Of a stretch of DNA of 16,216 nucleotides, positions 1 through 6,941 are shown piece after piece. The position numbers were made by a program, and so were the translations under genes. This stretch comes from Prevotella sp. UBA5379 (GTDB lineage Bacteria; Bacteroidota; Bacteroidia; Bacteroidales; Bacteroidaceae), in NCBI GenBank assembly GCA_002409785.1, contig DHOX01000039.1:2616-18831 (forward strand). The letters are read 5' to 3'. Under the pieces are notes generated by a model. The model did not search any database. It was not told where the DNA came from and saw only the letters and a list, made by a program, of their open reading frames with translations. The number at the start of each line of letters is the position of its first letter. Position 1 is the stretch's first letter.

Positions 1-1556
1 GGGAAGAAATCGGAATAGATCTTTTTCAAACCGTTCTTCGTTCCGTTATCATTCAATTTCGTATCTGTATAATCGTATTCGTAACGTAATCCAGCATAGA
101 TTCCGTATTTCCCCAGTTTCCTTCGGTAACTTGCGTATGAGTCTAACCAGAAGTTCTTGCGATTGATCAATTGCGGAATGGTGTTTGTCGTCACATCTGA
201 TTTATTCTTGGTGTCTCCAAGTTCTATACCCATGCTTAATTTGTTTTTCTTCTTTACGGTAAAGGAGTAATCTCCGTTAAAGGTATAAATATCATAGTTG
301 ATGGGTGTATATTTGTAAGTAGAATCCACATATTCTGTTATCAGATTCTTCTCAAGAATATTGTTGCTTGATCTATTTCTTCGTGTAGCATAATCGGCTA
401 CCAGTGTCAGGGTGTTATTCTCATTTTGGGTCCAGGAATAAAAGGTAGATATACTATGGAGTTTGTTATTTGTATGGGTCCAGTCGTTCATCATCTTATT
501 CCACTGGTTCCCATTATCGTCAATCTGCTGGGTGCGGAATTGGTATCTATGTTCTTTTGAGAAGTCCCCGCTATATTGGATGCCATAGTTGCTCTTTTTA
601 GACAAGGCGAAGTTCAAGCCTGCAAACAGGTCATATCTGTTATATAACCAATTATAATATCCGTCAGATTTTTTCGTGAAAAGGTCATTATCTCCATGAG
701 TAATCACTGTTCCTGCCGGATCGTATGCCAGGCCTTTTCCGTGACCGTATGAAACGGATACGTTTCCGGATATGATCCCGGACTTGCCGTTCAATTCGAG
801 ACGCGGATAATCGCTTGTCTTTCTGAAAACCCTGAGCGAGTTGGTTAAGGATCCTCCCAGGTGGTCCTTCAGTGACTGTTTCAGGTAGATGCGTATGGCT
901 GAAGTCGTGCCGATCTTATAACTGGCATCGGGATCGCGGATGATTTCTATACGGCTGACATCTTCAGAACGCAGGCCTCTTAATTCGGAATAATCTTTGA
1001 TTTTCCGATTGTTGATGTAAATCTCCGGAGAACCTTTTCCAATGACAGAGATGTGATCTTCGTCACCGATATGCGTTACTAATACTCCAGGTGTCCATTC
1101 CAGCATGTCCATGAGTGTGCCCGCCTCTCCCAGATGGGTGCCTTGAATATTGCGGATGGTGAAATCGGCTCCTTTCCGTTCGATGTTGATCTTCTTGGCT
1201 CTTACCTGTACTTCATGAAGTTGAATGGCATTTTTGTCAAGTATGATGTCTGGCAGCCTGTTGTCTCCTGATTGGAGGTGAAACGTATACTGTGCAGGAT
1301 GATAACTCAGGGAAGAGACGGTTATGGATACGGTGCCGATAGAATCTACCGGGATCTCGAATCCGGAAGAATAAAACGTACCGTTGGTTTGTCTTCCCGT
1401 GCCGGGGTATTTCACGTTGACATTATAGACTACTGAGTCTTTGTCGGAAGTGATCACCTTTCCGATAATCTGATTCTGCGCTGTCAGGGGCAGACAGATC
1501 GTTGACACGATTAAAAATAGGTACAAACTCTTGAGTTTGCTTCTAAGTGGATACAT
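1..1556 (-). CDS. TonB-receptor-like outer membrane beta-barrel protein (OMP_b-brl_3 type), 3' part outside window
   Basis: The reading frame is open from an ATG at 1556 to the window edge, giving 518 visible codons with the C-terminus missing. Residues 1-26 form a signal peptide (basic start, hydrophobic core, cleavage near LTAQ). A beta-sandwich carboxypeptidase-regulatory-like domain follows (about 28-105). Then comes a plug domain (about 125-220) with the hallmark segments GKGSPEIYINNRKI, LRGLRSEDVSRIEIIRDPDA and SY, followed by alternating aromatic/polar barrel strands. These segments are typical of the Bacteroidetes outer-membrane barrel family related to SusC/TonB-dependent receptors. 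Its cargo cannot be read from the sequence. It lies 130 nt downstream of the ABC ATPase on the same strand, and I see no clear terminator between them, so it may be the last gene of that operon. An in-frame ATG at 1583 would add nine residues; I prefer 1556 because it gives a more normal signal-peptide n-region. Confidence 0.85.
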   Translation of the reverse strand, partial: MYPLRSKLKSLYLFLIVSTICLPLTAQNQIIGKVITSDKDSVVYNVNVKYPGTGRQTNGTFYSSGFEIPVDSIGTVSITVSSLSYHPAQYTFHLQSGDNRLPDIILDKNAIQLHEVQVRAKKINIERKGADFTIRNIQGTHLGEAGTLMDMLEWTPGVLVTHIGDEDHISVIGKGSPEIYINNRKIKDYSELRGLRSEDVSRIEIIRDPDASYKIGTTSAIRIYLKQSLKDHLGGSLTNSLRVFRKTSDYPRLELNGKSGIISGNVSVSYGHGKGLAYDPAGTVITHGDNDLFTKKSDGYYNWLYNRYDLFAGLNFALSKKSNYGIQYSGDFSKEHRYQFRTQQIDDNGNQWNKMMNDWTHTNNKLHSISTFYSWTQNENNTLTLVADYATRRNRSSNNILEKNLITEYVDSTYKYTPINYDIYTFNGDYSFTVKKKNKLSMGIELGDTKNKSDVTTNTIPQLINRKNFWLDSYASYRRKLGKYGIYAGLRYEYDYTDTKLNDNGTKNGLKKIYSDFF

Positions 1557-1686
1557 TCTTGAATACTGCAAGCGATAAATCATATCTGTAAATTAATTTA
1601 GAGTTGGAATGGAAAGCCTTTATTGGTGGATCAAACGGGAATAGCCTGATCATGAAAGGAAGAAGACAGGAATATCCGCCCGTTGT

Positions 1687-2352
1687 TTATTCTTCTACGA
1701 TCCGTCCGTCAAAGAGATGGATGATGCGATGGGCGATGGCGGCATCATGGTCGTTATGGGTGACCATGACGATCGTGGTCCCGTCCTGGTTCAGCTCCGT
1801 GAGTATCCGCATCACTTCGGCTCCGTTTTTGGAGTCCAGATTACCTGTCGGCTCATCGGCCAGTATTATCCTCGGATGGAATACCACGGCGCGGGCTATG
1901 GCGACACGCTGCTGCTGACCGCCACTCAACTGATGTGGAAAATGCTTGGTCCGGTGACTGATGTTCATCCTTTTCATGATCGCCTTTATACGCTCCTTGC
2001 GCTCTGAAGACTTTATGTTCAGATAGGTCAGAGGGAGCTCGATGTTTTCTTCCACATTCAACTCATCGATCAGATTGAAGCTCTGGAAGATGAAACCGAT
2101 CTGCCCTTTTCGTATATTAGTACGGTCTTTTTCTTTCAGCGCCTGTACCTCTTTGCCGTCTAACCAGTATTTGCCGCTGGTGGGGTTGTCGAGCAATCCG
2201 AGAATGTTCAGCAGTGTGGATTTCCCGCATCCTGATGGACCCATGATGGCAACGAACTCGCCGGCTTTCACTTCAAATGAAACCTTGTTCAATGCTATGG
2301 TTTCTACATCTTCCGTTCGGAATGATTTGCAAAGATTTTCTACTTTTATCAT
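1687..2352 (-). CDS. ABC transporter ATP-binding protein (MacB/LolD type)
   Basis: This is the cytoplasmic ATPase that powers the FtsX-type permease encoded just upstream. From the ATG at 2352 it is 221 aa, the usual length for the LolD/MacB-ATPase group. Visible motifs in order are Walker A GPSGCGKST (about residues 38-46), a Q-loop FIFQSFNL, signature LSGGQQQRVAIARA, Walker B IILADEPTGNLDS with D-loop, and H-loop MVTHNDHD. All catalytic residues are present, so it should be active. The frame stays open upstream to 2403, but MIKVENLCKSF matches where family members begin. An adjacent ATG at 2355 is an equally possible start. The gap to the permease stop is about 96 nt with no gene or terminator seen, so co-transcription from the sigma-54 promoter at 4830-4845 is likely. 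The substrate is unknown; the family handles lipoproteins, peptides, macrolides or envelope stress, and none of these can be assigned here. Confidence 0.93.
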   Translation of the reverse strand: MIKVENLCKSFRTEDVETIALNKVSFEVKAGEFVAIMGPSGCGKSTLLNILGLLDNPTSGKYWLDGKEVQALKEKDRTNIRKGQIGFIFQSFNLIDELNVEENIELPLTYLNIKSSERKERIKAIMKRMNISHRTKHFPHQLSGGQQQRVAIARAVVFHPRIILADEPTGNLDSKNGAEVMRILTELNQDGTTIVMVTHNDHDAAIAHRIIHLFDGRIVEE

Positions 2353-2448
2353 CATAATGGAGTTTATTTGCCTTTTTCTGGGAGCTTCTACTGTCTGTGG
2401 CAACTGGGTTGATAGGCCATTTCTTCGTCTCCTGCAGATTTGATCCCT

Positions 2449-4803
2449 TTAGTTCTCTTGAATGTGAATGACTGGATTTTCATGTGATGCCCTGTAACTT
2501 TGTATAAGTATTGCGCCTATTGATATGATGATACAGAACAGACCGGAGACAAGAAAAATCCACGGACTGAGAGAGATACGGTAATTGTAACCCGACAGCC
2601 AGCGGCTCATGAAATACCTGGTTACCGGAACAGACAGGACGAAAGCGATCAGTACGTAGGAGAGGAATGTGCGTATCAGGTGGATCATTATCTGATGGCT
2701 GTAGCTTCCAAATACTTTGCGCACGGCAATTTCCTTGTTGCGCTGCTGGATGAAGTAGGAGCTCATAGCTATTAGTCCCAATAGGGAGATCAGTATTGCT
2801 ATTCCCGCAAAAAGGGGAATCGTTTTTGACATTCGTACTTGCTGGTCAAATACCTTTTCAATTTGCTGATCTATAAAGGGATGATCCGTGTCCAGGTCAA
2901 GATGGAACGTTTCCTTGTAAGCCTTCTGTACTTCTCTGTAGGCTTCCTTGGGATTACCGGTGACCTGGATAATGAAATTCCGGGGATGAGCCAGTTTCTT
3001 ATTGACGTAGATAAGTACGGGATACTGCCCGGATGTAATATCTCCGATATGGAAATCCATGAGAATACCACATATACCTAGTTTCATGTTTGGGTAAAAA
3101 CTGATCTCATGGATGCCGGGTTTCAGCCTTAGCTCCTGGTAGGCCTGATGGTTAATATAGCATCCTTGTTGCTCATTAAGAGGGTATTTCTTTTCCACGT
3201 GGATGCCTAAGATATTCATGAACTGCCGGTCTACCGAGAAAATCTGGAAACTGATGGCTTTGCCTTTATAGATTATGGTGCTGTTGCTCCCTCGGTTCAA
3301 TGGATAGCCGTTGCAGGCGGAGATGTTCCTGATGTGGGGGAGATTTCTCACGGCATGGAGGAACTGGGCGATATGGGCACTGTCTGCTCCTGGATTGTCA
3401 ATTCCGATAATGTTATCTTTCCGGTACCCCAGTGGAGCTTTCGTCAAATGGTTCACTTGCAGTATCATCGTGAGGGAGACGCCCGTCAGCACTATGGTTA
3501 TTGTGCTTTGCAGGATAATCATGAACTTGCTGAAAATCATCTTTGTCTGGTGCTGGAATGTTCCACGTACTACCTCTATAGGCTTTGCCCTGGAAATGAA
3601 AAATGCAGGGATGATGCCTGAGAGAATCCCTATGATCAGCACGCATAGGAGCAACTCAAGGATGTGGATGGGCTGGAACAGGCGGCTCATATACAGTTTC
3701 GTGTTCAGTAGGTTTGATGTGTATGGTGCGCCGACAAGAGCAAGTAATACGCCGATGATCATAGAAATGGAACAGAGCAGGATGCTCTCTGAGATCAGTC
3801 TTATCGCAATGTCTTTCTTCTGACTGCCTAAGAGCCTTCGTGTGGCCATCTCTCGTGCACGGTTGCCGGATTGAGCGATCGTGAGGTTGATGTAATTGAT
3901 GACGGAGAAGAGCAGGATCACCAGTCCTACAGAGAAAAGAATGTTAACCAGCATCTTGTTCCCGCGAAGTGTATCTCCTGAATTGTCAGTTTTTGAAAAA
4001 TACAGGTGACTGAAGGGGGTGAGTATTACATGGGCTTTTGCACCGGGTAACCTGTAGATCCAGTAAAAATGCCTGAAATATCGATCCATATCCTGTATCT
4101 TTGATTCCAGATGTGTATGTGGCTTAGTGAGAATAAACACTTCTCCTCCGAAAGCATTTGACATGTTGGCATCCGTGCAGGTGGGATTGAGGTTCTCCAT
4201 ATTCTCATATCTGGCAATAATGTCCTGATTGCCGATTGATGAACCTGTCATCTTCTTAGCGATACCTGTTACTACAAGGTGAATGGAATCATTATAGGTG
4301 ATTACTTTGCCGAGTGGATCTTTCTTGCCGAAGATCTTCCTTGCATAATCTTCCGTAAGTACTGCACTGTTAAGTTTATCGAGTACATGATTACGGTCAC
4401 CTTCTGTCAGTTGAAAGTCAAACAACTGGTAGAAGGTGGGATCAGTGAACAGGAAAGTGGTTTCTGTTTGCTCTCCAGTAGGGAGATTGACGATGGCTTT
4501 CGCTGTGCTTATGGCGCAGGTTTTTTCTATTTCCGGATAACGGTCTTTCAAATAGTGCTGGATCTTCCAAGGTGCGCCATCCAATTCCTGCGTGGTCCCA
4601 TTTTCTTTGATCTTGCATCCTAAAGAGAAAATACGGTCTGCTTTGGAATGCATTTGGTCTATGGTATATTCTTGAGTAGTGTAGACGGTGATAAGAATGA
4701 CGAACATCAAACTGAACGATAGTCCAAATACATTGATCAGTGTGTAGGTCTTGTTCCGGCTGAGGAATACCAGGTAAGATTTTAAATCCAGTAGATGCTT
4801 CAT
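2449..4803 (-). CDS. MacB/FtsX-family ABC transporter permease, two-domain, 8 TM
   Basis: Inner-membrane permease of 784 aa, the usual length for the large duplicated Bacteroidetes FtsX proteins. TM1 lies at about residues 20-42, followed by a MacB-type periplasmic domain (about 45-280). Three helices follow at about 283-307, 335-360 and 380-402. A second half repeats this layout: TM at 425-447, periplasmic domain 450-655, and helices near 660-682, 705-730 and 745-770. Both halves carry the FtsX cytoplasmic coupling signature, RAREMATRRLLGSQKKDI near 315-331 and QRNKEIAVRKVFGSYSHQI near 687-705. Such proteins do not move substrates through a pore but transmit ATPase motion to the periplasm (known for MacB/LolCDE). 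It is the first gene of the probable permease-ATPase-outer membrane barrel operon. A perfect sigma-54 promoter sits about 30 nt before its ATG. No HlyD-like adaptor or TolC gene is adjacent in the window. Confidence 0.93.
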   Translation of the reverse strand: MKHLLDLKSYLVFLSRNKTYTLINVFGLSFSLMFVILITVYTTQEYTIDQMHSKADRIFSLGCKIKENGTTQELDGAPWKIQHYLKDRYPEIEKTCAISTAKAIVNLPTGEQTETTFLFTDPTFYQLFDFQLTEGDRNHVLDKLNSAVLTEDYARKIFGKKDPLGKVITYNDSIHLVVTGIAKKMTGSSIGNQDIIARYENMENLNPTCTDANMSNAFGGEVFILTKPHTHLESKIQDMDRYFRHFYWIYRLPGAKAHVILTPFSHLYFSKTDNSGDTLRGNKMLVNILFSVGLVILLFSVINYINLTIAQSGNRAREMATRRLLGSQKKDIAIRLISESILLCSISMIIGVLLALVGAPYTSNLLNTKLYMSRLFQPIHILELLLCVLIIGILSGIIPAFFISRAKPIEVVRGTFQHQTKMIFSKFMIILQSTITIVLTGVSLTMILQVNHLTKAPLGYRKDNIIGIDNPGADSAHIAQFLHAVRNLPHIRNISACNGYPLNRGSNSTIIYKGKAISFQIFSVDRQFMNILGIHVEKKYPLNEQQGCYINHQAYQELRLKPGIHEISFYPNMKLGICGILMDFHIGDITSGQYPVLIYVNKKLAHPRNFIIQVTGNPKEAYREVQKAYKETFHLDLDTDHPFIDQQIEKVFDQQVRMSKTIPLFAGIAILISLLGLIAMSSYFIQQRNKEIAVRKVFGSYSHQIMIHLIRTFLSYVLIAFVLSVPVTRYFMSRWLSGYNYRISLSPWIFLVSGLFCIIISIGAILIQSYRASHENPVIHIQEN

Positions 4804-4829
4804 TTTTATTTCTTGTTGCTATAGACAGG

Positions 4830-4845
4830 GCAATAGACGTGCCAA
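4830..4845 (-). promoter_or_regulatory. Sigma-54 (RpoN) promoter of the ABC exporter operon
   Basis: Read on the minus strand the sequence is TTGGCACGTCTATTGC, i.e. TGGCACG-N4-TTGC. The invariant GG (4843-4842) and GC (4831-4830) are separated by exactly 10 bases, as sigma-54 requires. Transcription would start near 4818, leaving a leader of about 15 nt before the permease ATG at 4803. Two palindromic enhancer-like sites lie about 90 and 111 bp upstream. The match to the textbook consensus is essentially complete. That it drives this operon is inferred from position and direction. Confidence 0.88.
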
Positions 4846-4899
4846 AGTAGCTATGGCTTTTATAATCAGATAGTTATATTAAATCCTTAAAAGGATAGA

Positions 4900-4916
4900 T
4901 GTCCAAATATTGGACA
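4900..4916. promoter_or_regulatory. Activator (enhancer-binding protein) site 1, perfect palindrome
   Basis: TGTCCAAATATTGGACA has 7-bp arms TGTCCAA/TTGGACA that are exactly complementary around a 3-bp centre. Its centre (4908) is about 90 bp upstream of the predicted sigma-54 start. It is paired with a second near-identical site 21 bp away, two helical turns, so dimers would bind on the same face of the DNA. This is the usual arrangement for NtrC-family activators. The nearby response regulator (6942-8267) is the likely ligand by inference only. Confidence 0.75.
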
Positions 4917-4920
4917 CTGC

Positions 4921-4937
4921 TGTCAAATATTTGGACA
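4921..4937. promoter_or_regulatory. Activator (enhancer-binding protein) site 2, near-perfect palindrome
   Basis: TGTCAAATATTTGGACA repeats site 1, with the same TGTC-N9-GACA layout and one arm mismatch (A for C at the fifth base). Only 4 bp separate the two 17-bp sites. The centre at 4929 lies about 111 bp upstream of the predicted start of the exporter operon. A weaker and a stronger site side by side would suit cooperative binding of an activator. Confidence 0.7.
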
Positions 4938-5219
4938 CTGAGAGTTGATGACTTTAGCAGATATAGATGGCCTTTTAGACTTTAAATTGGTGGAAAGGAC
5001 AAGTGAATCGGCATTCATCTGTTTTTTAACCTTTATGAATTTGAATATTCTGATAAAATTATCTATTTTTGTATTCATAACGGTTCATCTTTCACTTACC
5101 GATTTATGGCATGAGTCTATTTCTTGACATTAACAAATAGCTGAGCTTTTTCCACCTCAAAGCAGATGGTAAGCTGGAATGTTGATAATATATTGAAAGA
5201 GAGAGTTAGCTAAGAAGGT

Positions 5220-5244
5220 AGTTGTCAAAGAATATATGACAACT
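5220..5244. repeat. Inverted repeat AGTTGTCA-N9-TGACAACT
   Basis: Two perfectly complementary 8-bp arms (5220-5227 and 5237-5244) flank an AT-rich 9-nt centre. It lies about 100 bp before the hydrolase start. It shares TGTC/GACA half-sites with the enhancer pair at 4900-4937, but the half-sites are 11 rather than 9 bases apart. It could be an operator or a small hairpin. No T-run follows, so it is not a typical terminator. Confidence 0.35.
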
Positions 5245-5289
5245 GCTTCTGAAAGTAAAAAATAATGGACAACGATGGAGTTTGTATTC

Positions 5290-5318
5290 TTTGATGTAAA
5301 ATAAATGAGCTATCTTTA
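5290..5318 (+). promoter_or_regulatory. Possible Bacteroidetes housekeeping promoter for the hydrolase
   Basis: TTTG at 5290-5293 and TATCTTTA at 5311-5318 are 17 bases apart. This resembles TTTG / TAnnTTTG with the last base changed and slightly short spacing. The hydrolase ATG follows 26 nt downstream. It is a moderate match only. Confidence 0.4.
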
Positions 5319-5344
5319 TACTTAAATTGTAAAAGAATCTTTTT

Positions 5345-6277
5345 ATGAAAATGACATTACGCAGAATTTTGCTGTTTGTCGCCATCCTTATGGGTCTTGG
5401 ATCATGTGCTCACCTGGGGATAGAGAAAACGAATGTTTATGCCAACACCCGGCCAGGGTCTTGGATGAAGGTCATTACTGATGTCCCATATAAAACGGTG
5501 GATGACAGTATGCTGCGACTTGATATTTACTCTTTGGAAAAGGATACCGTAACGCGTCGGCCGGTGCTCGTTTATATTCATGGCGGCAGTTGGATACACG
5601 GTGACAAGTCCTGGATAGAAAAGGATTACCGCCAGGCCCTCCTGGAAGCTTTTCTAAGAGCACATTATGCAGTGGTATCCATTGATTACCGGCTGGCTGA
5701 CGGGAAAAGACGGGATGCCCTTACGGAATTAAGTGACTGCCGGGATGCCCTTGACTGGATTTCCAGAAATGCGGGGAAATATCATCTTGATGCCCATCGC
5801 ATGGGGCTATGGGGCACTTCTGCAGGGGCTCATTTAGCCTTGGTGTTGGGGAGTGAACCACACTCTTCCGGCATCCGCTTTATCCTGGATGATTATGGCC
5901 CGACGGACCTGAACGGTCTCTTCCGTACGGGCCTTTCTCCTCTTGCCGTGTCTTTGATCAGAATCGTAAAACCTGATCTGGTGCATGAACGGGAACTGAT
6001 GTTACGGATCTTCGCAAATGGCAACACGGACCGTTTGTCTCCTGTCAATAGAATACATAAGGGGATGCCGCCAGTCTTGATCTCCCATGGTGGAGCGGAT
6101 AAACTTGTTCCTGTAAAACAGGCCTACGAATTGGAGAAACAGTTGAAAGCAAAGGATATACCTTATCTTCTTCGTATCTACCCGGGTGAGGGACATGGGC
6201 TGAATACACTGACCATATCACAGGTAAGTGATTTGACAAAATGTGCATTGTCTTTTGCAGCTCGTTACAACCGATGA
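5345..6277 (+). CDS. Alpha/beta hydrolase (esterase/lipase, HGG type), probable lipoprotein
   Basis: A 310-aa exported serine hydrolase. Residues 1-20 are a signal sequence ending in a lipobox L18-G19-S20-C21, so it should be lipid-anchored. The alpha/beta-hydrolase core shows the oxyanion motif HGGSW (79-83), nucleophile elbow GTSAG (157-161, Ser159), acid in GGADKLVP (Asp252) and catalytic His in GEGHG (His284). All three catalytic residues are present. HGG-type enzymes of this size include carboxylesterases and the feruloyl/acetyl esterases of polysaccharide breakdown (BD-FAE-like). The precise substrate cannot be read. The ATG at 5345 is the only one giving a proper signal peptide. The small membrane-protein gene follows after 46 nt, and the two may be co-transcribed. 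It is divergent from the sigma-54 operon. Confidence 0.88.
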   Translation: MKMTLRRILLFVAILMGLGSCAHLGIEKTNVYANTRPGSWMKVITDVPYKTVDDSMLRLDIYSLEKDTVTRRPVLVYIHGGSWIHGDKSWIEKDYRQALLEAFLRAHYAVVSIDYRLADGKRRDALTELSDCRDALDWISRNAGKYHLDAHRMGLWGTSAGAHLALVLGSEPHSSGIRFILDDYGPTDLNGLFRTGLSPLAVSLIRIVKPDLVHERELMLRIFANGNTDRLSPVNRIHKGMPPVLISHGGADKLVPVKQAYELEKQLKAKDIPYLLRIYPGEGHGLNTLTISQVSDLTKCALSFAARYNR

Positions 6278-6323
6278 ATGAAAGCCGTTAATGAAATTTT
6301 TATAACTTTTCCATATAGATAAT

Positions 6324-6830
6324 ATGCTTATGAAACGAAATATGATCCTTGCAGTCATTGCCATTCTGTTATTGACTCTTTATACCGGAGTAGCAATACT
6401 GCTTTTCCTGTTGGTCCTTCCTCTGGCTTATTTCTTCTTGAAGCAGAAGGAGAAGAGGGAACAGACGAAGGGGACTCAGGCAGGCAGTGCGCTTGATAAG
6501 TTCACTTCCCTGGAATCGGTGGTGGCAGAATATGGAGAGCCGGATGATAGCGTGATCATCAATGCCTCGAAAGCAAATGAGCCTGCCGGTATTATCCTGA
6601 TCTATGTCAAGGGAGATTTCCTGATCGTTGATGGGGAGAAAATCAGTATGACTGATATTATTGGCGTAAGCGCCAAGAATATGGCTACACCGTATACGGT
6701 AGGTGAGTATCAGATTATTTTCAGTACCCGGATCAAGGGACGTGAGCTCATCCGTGTCAATGCGGGGTATGATGCGGTATGGGCTGGGGAAGCCGTGGGA
6801 CAGATTCATAAGTATCTATGCCGTAAATGA
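6324..6830 (+). CDS. Small membrane protein of unknown function
   Basis: A 168-aa protein that I do not recognise. Residues 7-40 are almost wholly hydrophobic and would form one long or two short hairpin helices. A highly charged stretch follows (KQKEKREQTKG, about 41-51), probably cytoplasmic. Residues 60-168 look like a compact beta-rich domain with short strands (SVIINASK, IILIYVKGDFLIVDG, YQIIFSTRI, RELIRVNAG) and a final helix (EAVGQIHKYL). That layout vaguely resembles a PH-like fold, but this is only an impression. A second ATG two codons in (6330) is an alternative start. It sits between the lipoprotein hydrolase and the two-component operon, all on the same strand, with the promoter of the latter beginning about 60 nt after its stop. 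Confidence 0.75.
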   Translation: MLMKRNMILAVIAILLLTLYTGVAILLFLLVLPLAYFFLKQKEKREQTKGTQAGSALDKFTSLESVVAEYGEPDDSVIINASKANEPAGIILIYVKGDFLIVDGEKISMTDIIGVSAKNMATPYTVGEYQIIFSTRIKGRELIRVNAGYDAVWAGEAVGQIHKYLCRK

Positions 6831-6889
6831 TCCCCTGTGTCGTTTGAGCCTGTTTTCAGGCAACTATTGGCCTGTAAAGCACCTGTAAA

Positions 6890-6921
6890 TTTGGCAATTT
6901 CGGGAGTTTATATTATATTTG
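6890..6921 (+). promoter_or_regulatory. Bacteroidetes-type promoter of the two-component operon
   Basis: TTTG (6890-6893) and TATATTTG (6914-6921) are separated by 20 bases, an exact match to the TTTG / TAnnTTTG pattern of the primary sigma factor in Bacteroides-like bacteria. The regulator ATG is 20 nt after the second box. The regulator-kinase pair is therefore probably made by housekeeping sigma, independently of the sigma-54 promoter it may control. Confidence 0.7.
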
Positions 6922-6941
6922 CAGGCATAGAATCATAGAAC

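Larger units (their letters stand above)
4938..5344. other. Intergenic stretch without a convincing gene
   Basis: This is the AT-rich remainder of the divergent gap between the exporter operon and the lipoprotein hydrolase. A 60-codon frame at 4945-5127 (plus) is the only reading frame of any length. It has no recognisable motif, and it overlaps the end of the enhancer region, so I treat it as chance. The stretch contains an inverted repeat at 5220-5244 and, near its right end, a possible hydrolase promoter. I found no tRNA-like fold and no second GG-N10-GC promoter facing the hydrolase. Confidence 0.6.

Noticed and set aside
1604..2443. Several plus-strand frames opposite the ABC ATPase
   Set aside because: They lie over the ATPase motifs and show no independent signature.
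4945..5127. 60-codon plus-strand frame in the gene-free region
   Set aside because: Low-complexity hydrophobic translation with no motif, no ribosome site and no promoter of its own; it begins within a few bases of the activator sites. Most likely chance.
6369..6809. 146-codon minus-strand frame opposite the small membrane protein
   Set aside because: No domain or start signal; the plus-strand product has a clear TM region and a globular domain, so that strand is favoured.
6848..6861. GCCTG-TTTT-CAGGC hairpin after the small membrane protein, considered as a terminator
   Set aside because: The stem is only 5 bp and no T-run follows, so it does not meet the intrinsic terminator pattern.
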